The notes beneath the pieces are model-generated. The model saw only the letters and a program-made list of their open reading frames with translations, did not search any database and had not been told where the DNA came from. Of a stretch of 41,587 nucleotides of DNA, positions 37,201 through 41,587 are shown piece by piece (positions within the stretch are counted from its first letter, which is position 1; each line of letters starts with the position of its first letter). The DNA lies in contig NZ_QRCB01000060.1 in assembly GCF_009833095.1 (NCBI RefSeq), positions 1 through 41,587 of the forward strand, read 5' to 3'. The translations under genes were made by a program, and so were the position numbers. The stretch comes from Nitrosomonas sp. JL21. Its GTDB lineage: Bacteria > Pseudomonadota > Gammaproteobacteria > Burkholderiales > Nitrosomonadaceae.

Positions 37201-38796
37201 TTATTTTTGAATCGGTTTTATTGAAGAAACGATCAATTTCGCATCAAACTGTTCAATCAATTCCTGCACAATGGGGTCTTTCTCAATCGTTGCAATGGCC
37301 TGGGCCTGTTTCTCGGTTTCTTCGCGTTGTTTCAACACCGCCGGGGTCATCCCGGTAATACTGCCGACTGAAAAGCTAATTGTGATGGGCTTACCGAAAT
37401 AAGCTTGCATTGCAGTCTGAATTTTATCCTGGTATTTCTTTTCCAAAAGGTGCTTATGCACGTCCGGTATACACAATTCGATTTGATCCACTGAAACTGC
37501 CTTGGCTTCACTATATTGCGCCAGCATCTTGGCCATCCCCGTCAATTTCAATTGCTGCACCAGTTCCGGCCAATTGAAATTCGACAATGCGCCGGCTGAG
37601 CCTTGGGGCAGTTGATCGATGACAGGCTGAGAATGACGAATCGCTGACGCATCAGGCGATTGAGTCTTCGGTGCCGCTGTGGACGCGGCTTGATGATTCT
37701 CAGAAAAGTCATCCGGCATAAACGCCAGCATGCGCAGCAAAGTCATCGTGAAACCGGCATATTCATCAGGCGCCAAACTGAGATCGCTACGTCCGTGCAA
37801 TGCAATCTGATAAAACAATTGCACATCTTCGGGTGGCAATCTCTGCGCCAGTGCGAGGATACGCGCTGAATCCAGCGTATCCTCGCTGATTGCCTCAGGC
37901 ACAGCCTGCGCCAGCGCAAGCCGGTGCAGCAGAGCGGCCAATTCCTGCAAGACAGTGTCGAAGGACAAGCATTGCGCCTCCATTTCACCCGCCAAGGACA
38001 GCAGCGTCAGTCCATCCTTTTGTGCCAGCGCCTCGAGCATATCGAACAGATAGCCTTGATCGATGATGCCCAGCATGTCTCTTACACCGGCTTCGTCAAT
38101 TTTACCTTCACCGAAAGCAATTGCCTGATCCAATAAGCTCAATGCATCCCGCATGCTGCCCTGCGCAGCGCGCGCGATGAATTGGATCGAAGGAATATCA
38201 TTAGGAATACTTTCTTTCGACAATACCTGCTGAAGATGATGAGCAATTTGCACCGGAGGAATCTGTTTCAGATTGAATTGCAGGCATCGCGATAAAACGG
38301 TGATGGGGATTTTTTGTGGGTCCGTGGTGGCCAAAATAAATTTGACGTGCTCGGGTGGTTCTTCCAAAGTTTTCAACATCGCATTGAAAGCCGATTTGGA
38401 AAGCATATGCACTTCATCGATGATATAAATTTTAAAGCGTGCGCAAGTCGGTGCATACAATGCATTTTCGAGCAGCTCGCGCATGTTGTCGACTTGAGTG
38501 TTGGATGCGGCGTCCAATTCGATAAGATCAATGAAACTGCCGGAGTCGATCTGCACGCAGGCTTGGCAAGTCCCGCATGGCGCTGAGGTGATACCTGCCT
38601 CACAATTGAGTGATTTGGCCAGAATTCGCGCAATGGTCGTCTTGCCTACGCCGCGTGTGCCGGTAAACAGATAAGCATGATGCAACCTATTTTGTTCAAG
38701 CGCATTTCCCAGCGCTCTCACCACATGTTCTTGCCCAGTCAATTCTGAGAAATTTTTGGGACGCCATTTACGTGCAAGAACTTGTGTTTGCGACAC
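37201..38796 (-). CDS. dnaX: DNA polymerase III subunit tau/gamma
   Basis: 531 residues from a GTG start at 38796; the protein begins [24 protein letters not shown] after the start codon, the conserved opening. Walker A is GTRGVGKT (46-53). Zinc ligands C65, C74, C77 and C80 line up with those of E. coli. Walker B is in [11 protein letters not shown], and the sensor/arginine-finger region with [10 protein letters not shown] is present. The C-terminal part (about 370-531) is the tau region. DnaX loads the beta clamp and couples polymerases. I found no A-rich slippery heptamer in the proper frame, so a separate frameshifted gamma product is not supported. ffs lies 81 bases upstream. Confidence 0.96.
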   Translation of the reverse strand: MSQTQVLARKWRPKNFSELTGQEHVVRALGNALEQNRLHHAYLFTGTRGVGKTTIARILAKSLNCEAGITSAPCGTCQACVQIDSGSFIDLIELDAASNTQVDNMRELLENALYAPTCARFKIYIIDEVHMLSKSAFNAMLKTLEEPPEHVKFILATTDPQKIPITVLSRCLQFNLKQIPPVQIAHHLQQVLSKESIPNDIPSIQFIARAAQGSMRDALSLLDQAIAFGEGKIDEAGVRDMLGIIDQGYLFDMLEALAQKDGLTLLSLAGEMEAQCLSFDTVLQELAALLHRLALAQAVPEAISEDTLDSARILALAQRLPPEDVQLFYQIALHGRSDLSLAPDEYAGFTMTLLRMLAFMPDDFSENHQAASTAAPKTQSPDASAIRHSQPVIDQLPQGSAGALSNFNWPELVQQLKLTGMAKMLAQYSEAKAVSVDQIELCIPDVHKHLLEKKYQDKIQTAMQAYFGKPITISFSVGSITGMTPAVLKQREETEKQAQAIATIEKDPIVQELIEQFDAKLIVSSIKPIQK

Positions 38797-38877
38797 GGTG
38801 TTGGGATTGAGTTAGAAAAGATAATTCAGAACAGACTTATCAAATCAAATTTTATTAATGATAGCTATCAGATAGGA

Positions 38878-38973
38878 GGCGAGCCAAACCCCCGGCACTC
38901 GCAATAAACGGCTGTGGCTGCTTCCTTCCGGACCTGACCAGATTCACCATCTTGCAATGCGGGGAGGCCCGCC
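38878..38973 (-). ncRNA. ffs: 4.5S RNA, bacterial small signal recognition particle RNA
   Basis: The minus strand contains the diagnostic SRP loop GGTCAGGTCCGGAAGGAAGCAGCC (the conserved GGAAGC tetraloop region that binds Ffh), flanked by arms that pair over most of the length: GGCGGGCC at the 5' end with GGCTCGCC at the 3' end. The ends given are inferred from that pairing, giving about 96 nt. The gene precedes dnaX on the same strand, a common proteobacterial order. Confidence 0.93.
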
Positions 38974-38999
38974 ATGAAAACTTTTTAAAAAGTGCCGGA

Positions 39000-39029
39000 A
39001 GTATACCAGCAGACGATCAATTACTCCAA
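39000..39029 (-). promoter_or_regulatory. Likely promoter of ffs
   Basis: On the minus strand a TTGGAG (39024-39029) and a TATACT (39000-39005) are separated by 18 bases. TATACT lies about 26 bases before the mature ffs 5' end, so the primary transcript would carry a leader of roughly 20 nt for 5' processing, as in E. coli 4.5S RNA. Confidence 0.5.
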
Positions 39030-39200
39030 TGCAGCGGGTAAAAATGGAGCATATCAAGAATCTTCCAAACTGATTAGTACACTCGGTAGCCGCACAAATC
39101 CGATAAACAGGTGCTCTTAGATGATAGAAATGATGGAACAATGGCATAGCTGCTTGACGCAGCATTCATAAAAGATGCACTGACTGATGATTGAGCTTAT

Positions 39201-39230
39201 AAAAAACTACGGCCCTGAACAGGGCCGTAG
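39201..39230 (-). terminator. Intrinsic terminator of small lipoprotein gene
   Basis: CTACGGCCCT (39207-39216) and AGGGCCGTAG (39221-39230) form a perfect 10-bp GC-rich stem with loop GAAC. Read on the minus strand it is followed directly by TTTTTT, the classic rho-independent layout, about 75 bases past the stop of the gene at 39307-39480. Confidence 0.88.
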
Positions 39231-39306
39231 AGTAAGCAAGTTTTTTTCATATGTCTGACTCATTTTAATTAATCACACTGCTGAGCAGATATATGCGATC
39301 TTGAAA

Positions 39307-39480
39307 TTATTGATTTGTTTGACCTGCTGCTTCTTTTTTATTTTTTTCAAGTTCGGCATCAGACAATTGACTTTCTCTTTCTTTGTAGAGGCTTGGTGGA
39401 TATTGACCCGGTTTTCCTTCACCTTTGCATGCGGTCAACATAATGGCAAGTAATGCAGCAGCTAAAATTGAATATTTCAT
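39307..39480 (-). CDS. Small predicted lipoprotein (57 aa), function unknown
   Basis: The ATG at 39480 has AAGGAG eight bases upstream and gives MKYSILAAALLAIMLTAC at the N-terminus: a lipoprotein signal with lipobox LTAC and lipidated C18. The mature part is about 40 residues, hydrophilic, with a KGEGKPGQYPPSLYKERE stretch and a helical, Lys/Glu-rich tail. Upstream frame extension exists but would spoil the signal. A dedicated intrinsic terminator follows, so it is an independent gene. I do not recognise the family. Confidence 0.75.
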   Translation of the reverse strand: MKYSILAAALLAIMLTACKGEGKPGQYPPSLYKERESQLSDAELEKNKKEAAGQTNQ

Positions 39481-39959
39481 TAATAATCTCCTTATTAACA
39501 ATATCAAATGTTGTGGGCATCCTAAGATGTCACCTTAACATCTCGTCAGCTTAACCCATATAGGTCATTCGCATTTTTGTCTCAAATTAAGCTTAATTTC
39601 AGAAAAAATACTTTCAGGAAGCTAATGGCGATTCATTATTAGCCTTCTGTAAATGACGAAATACAAGTTTTATTATAGTTATGAATAAGCAAAGAACGCT
39701 TATCCTTTTTAAGGATAGCACTAAAAAAACGAGTTTGGAATTTAAAATGTAAGCAAAAAGAAAAAAAGCAAGCCTTTTATGAACCTAATTGCATATTTTT
39801 TATAAGAAAATGAATACCATGCACAGATCAGGGTATATTTTGGCAGTTCATATCGATCTTTAACCTGCGTGATTGCTGAAGAAAAGTAGCTCTATGCCGA
39901 TAGATGATGTCAATTGATTGATTACAAGCAAGACCTGTGAATCTACCTAACTAGCATCC
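39481..39959. other. Long AT-rich intergenic region before the HDOD gene
   Basis: About 480 bases, strongly AT-rich with runs of A and T, and no credible reading frame. It holds the divergent promoters of the small lipoprotein and the HDOD gene. A TATATT near 39834-39839 could be a -10 element, but no matching -35 is clear. A small inverted repeat, TATCCTTTTTAAGGATA, lies at 39701-39717. Confidence 0.5.
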
Positions 39960-41510
39960 ATGAATACTCAAGTTAATCCCAGAAATGACACGATTGCATC
40001 TGCCGATCAGGAAAGTCTATCCGTCAAGGATAAAATCATCGAAATGATCTGCACCAATCCGGATTTGCCTACTTTGGGCGCATCCATATCTAATATCGTG
40101 CAGCTATCTTCCGCAGAAGAAGATTCTGCCGATCAACTTACCAGCATGATACTGGCGGATGTCGCCCTCACGCAGAAAATCATACGGCTGGCAAACTCCG
40201 TTACATTCCGCGGCGCGTCGAATCAAGTTGTCACCAACATTTCCAGAGCGATACAATTATTAGGATTGGACACGATAAAATCCTGTGCATTGGCGATGAT
40301 TCTGGTGGATGGCATGCCAGGAAAACAGACTCAATATGTCAAAAAGGAATTAAAATTTGCGTTGACTGCCAGCTTGGCAGCTCGCCAGATGGCGAAGCGC
40401 AGCGCTTTTCCCAATGCTGAAGAGGTCGCCATCGCAGCATTATTCAAAAATATGGGTCGTCTGTTAGTAGCCGCCTTTGACCATACCCTTTACAAAGAAA
40501 CGATGGATCTCGTCAAGCAGCGCACACACACCCAAACACAAGCCTCATTGAAAGTCATCGGTTGCAGTTTCGATGACCTGACAGAGTTCGCGCTGCAAAC
40601 CTGGCATATCCCCGAATTCATCATCAGTGCAATGAAATTGATCACTGCCAAGCGTTTAACCCCGCCGAAGAACCGCCAGGAATGGATGCGGCAAGTCACC
40701 GAATTCAGCGAAATATCTGCGCAATTGATTTGCCATTCCGAAGAATCATCAGAAAGCGAGTTGAACGAACTCATCCTTCAGCGATTTGGCAGTTCTTTGA
40801 ACATTGATGAAGCAAAATTTGCGGAACTGATCGCGCAGATCACTGAAGAAGCCAGCGCTGTCAGCAATCAAATCAACTTGCAGTTATCTGCTGCTTCTTC
40901 ATCGACCACCTCCGCTGAATCGGATTCAATCAATCGTCATGGCACGACTGAGGAGTCATCGGCATCGACACCGCATCATGCCAGCGGAAAACCTCATGAT
41001 GCAGCCGATCAATTGAATTCCGGCGTCAATACCATCACCACAATGACGGCCAGTAAACAGTACAAGATCAATGAACTCATTCTGTTGGTACTCAAAACCC
41101 TGCATAGCAGCCTGGGGTTCAGTTTCGGAACCTTCTGCCTGAAAGATGCGGCGAATAGCCAATACCGAGCGCGTTTCTCATTGGGTGATTACAGTGAAGA
41201 ACATCAACGGCAATTCATTTTTTCTGAGTCTTCACCCGACATTTTCAGTTTATCCATCAAAAAAAATGTCGACTTATCCATTGCTGATTCCCGCGATGAC
41301 AAAGTACAACATATGCTACCGTCGTGGCATCGAACACTGTTCACACACACCCGCAGCTTCATCATTCTCCCGTTGGTGGTAAATGACAAGCCCATCGGAA
41401 TTTATTATCTCGATCGCGCACAACCCGCGCCGGAAGGTATATCTTCGGAAGAAATGAAAATCATCAAGACACTCAAAAACAAAGTACTAACTGCGTTATT
41501 AGCCCACTAA
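39960..41510 (+). CDS. HDOD domain protein with C-terminal GAF-like domain
   Basis: 516 residues. Residues about 30-235 are an HDOD domain: LPTLGASISNIVQL, then ILADVALTQKIIRLANSVTF, then AIQLLGLDTIKSCALAM. The catalytic His-Asp pair of true HD hydrolases is not in place, as is usual for HDOD. A Ser/Thr/Glu-rich linker (about 300-355) follows, then a GAF-like domain (about 368-516, LVLKTLHSSLGFSFGTFCL to FIILPLVVNDKPIGIYYLDR). HDOD proteins act in signalling, often linked to cyclic-di-GMP, chemotaxis or motility control, and work as scaffolds. No EAL, GGDEF or receiver domain is attached. Nothing in the neighbourhood indicates the input, and no Shine-Dalgarno is obvious. Confidence 0.85.
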   Translation: MNTQVNPRNDTIASADQESLSVKDKIIEMICTNPDLPTLGASISNIVQLSSAEEDSADQLTSMILADVALTQKIIRLANSVTFRGASNQVVTNISRAIQLLGLDTIKSCALAMILVDGMPGKQTQYVKKELKFALTASLAARQMAKRSAFPNAEEVAIAALFKNMGRLLVAAFDHTLYKETMDLVKQRTHTQTQASLKVIGCSFDDLTEFALQTWHIPEFIISAMKLITAKRLTPPKNRQEWMRQVTEFSEISAQLICHSEESSESELNELILQRFGSSLNIDEAKFAELIAQITEEASAVSNQINLQLSAASSSTTSAESDSINRHGTTEESSASTPHHASGKPHDAADQLNSGVNTITTMTASKQYKINELILLVLKTLHSSLGFSFGTFCLKDAANSQYRARFSLGDYSEEHQRQFIFSESSPDIFSLSIKKNVDLSIADSRDDKVQHMLPSWHRTLFTHTRSFIILPLVVNDKPIGIYYLDRAQPAPEGISSEEMKIIKTLKNKVLTALLAH

Positions 41511-41587
41511 TCGGCAATTAATTGATCTTTTCCGGTCATTGTGCCATTCAAAGATTTTCATCACTGTGACCTGTCTGGAAATTTCCT

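Larger units (their letters stand above)
38974..39306. other. Intergenic region upstream of ffs
   Basis: No gene is seen besides the ffs promoter and the terminator at 39201-39230. Short frames in this stretch have no supporting features. Confidence 0.5.

Noticed and set aside
37201..38796. Programmed -1 frameshift in dnaX producing gamma
   Set aside because: The only A-run (reading CAA AAA ATC near 38306-38312) is in the ATPase part and is not in the X-XXY-YYZ frame; no suitable slippery site was seen before the tau region.
1..41587. CRISPR arrays, insertion sequences, prophage, tRNA genes
   Set aside because: No regularly spaced repeats, transposase or integrase motifs, or tRNA-like T-loop/acceptor patterns were seen when reading the non-coding stretches.

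Overview
This window is a chromosomal segment from a Gram-negative proteobacterium. The protein sequences and gene orders look betaproteobacterial and most resemble Nitrosomonas-type (Nitrosomonadales) genomes. That placement is inference from general resemblance: no nitrification gene, rRNA or other diagnostic marker lies in the window. I see no phage genes, insertion sequences, CRISPR arrays or tRNAs. Nearly everything is housekeeping, with a few secreted or surface-polymer genes between.

Layout from left to right. A secreted glycoside hydrolase family 38 (alpha-mannosidase-like) gene runs off the left edge (1-1897, minus). Next come prfA-hemA (coupled by an ATGA overlap), a creA-family gene, and an overlapping tadA/L,D-transpeptidase pair, all minus. 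prmB, rluB, a YheT-like hydrolase, the tRNA-hydroxylation gene trhP (yegQ) and dnaE follow. After dnaE comes a lower-GC sulfotransferase, a six-TM potassium-type channel and an rlpA lipoprotein. A minus-strand TCA block, sdhB-sdhE-gltA-sucA-sucB, covers 17569-24014. A tiny lipoprotein and a methyltransferase-DUF2971 pair come next. The alaA-hom-thrC block (26742-30878, minus) makes alanine/pyruvate transamination and threonine biosynthesis enzymes. Then come a secreted GH114 endo-polygalactosaminidase, a large Lon-like ATP-dependent protease and a secreted LamG protein. The block ffs (4.5S SRP RNA)-dnaX-ybaB ends at a 20-bp perfect hairpin. Last are a second tiny lipoprotein with a clear intrinsic terminator and an HDOD-GAF signalling protein.

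How the genes fit together. sdhB/sdhE, gltA and sucAB cover the oxidative TCA steps around 2-oxoglutarate. The usual flanking partners sdhC, sdhD, sdhA (upstream) and lpdA (downstream) are not next to the block. prfA and prmB concern translation termination and ribosomal-protein methylation, and tadA, trhP and rluB modify tRNA or rRNA. dnaE, dnaX and ybaB concern replication and the nucleoid. The GH38, GH114, LamG, sulfotransferase and methyltransferase genes suggest handling of extracellular or surface polysaccharide, but they are scattered singly rather than forming a locus.

I found no convincing new multi-gene system. The most interesting signals are a probable shared N-terminal beta-sandwich module in the otherwise unrelated sulfotransferase and methyltransferase, the doubly truncated TCA block, two secreted glycosidases, several strong unexplained hairpins and two uncharacterised micro-lipoproteins.
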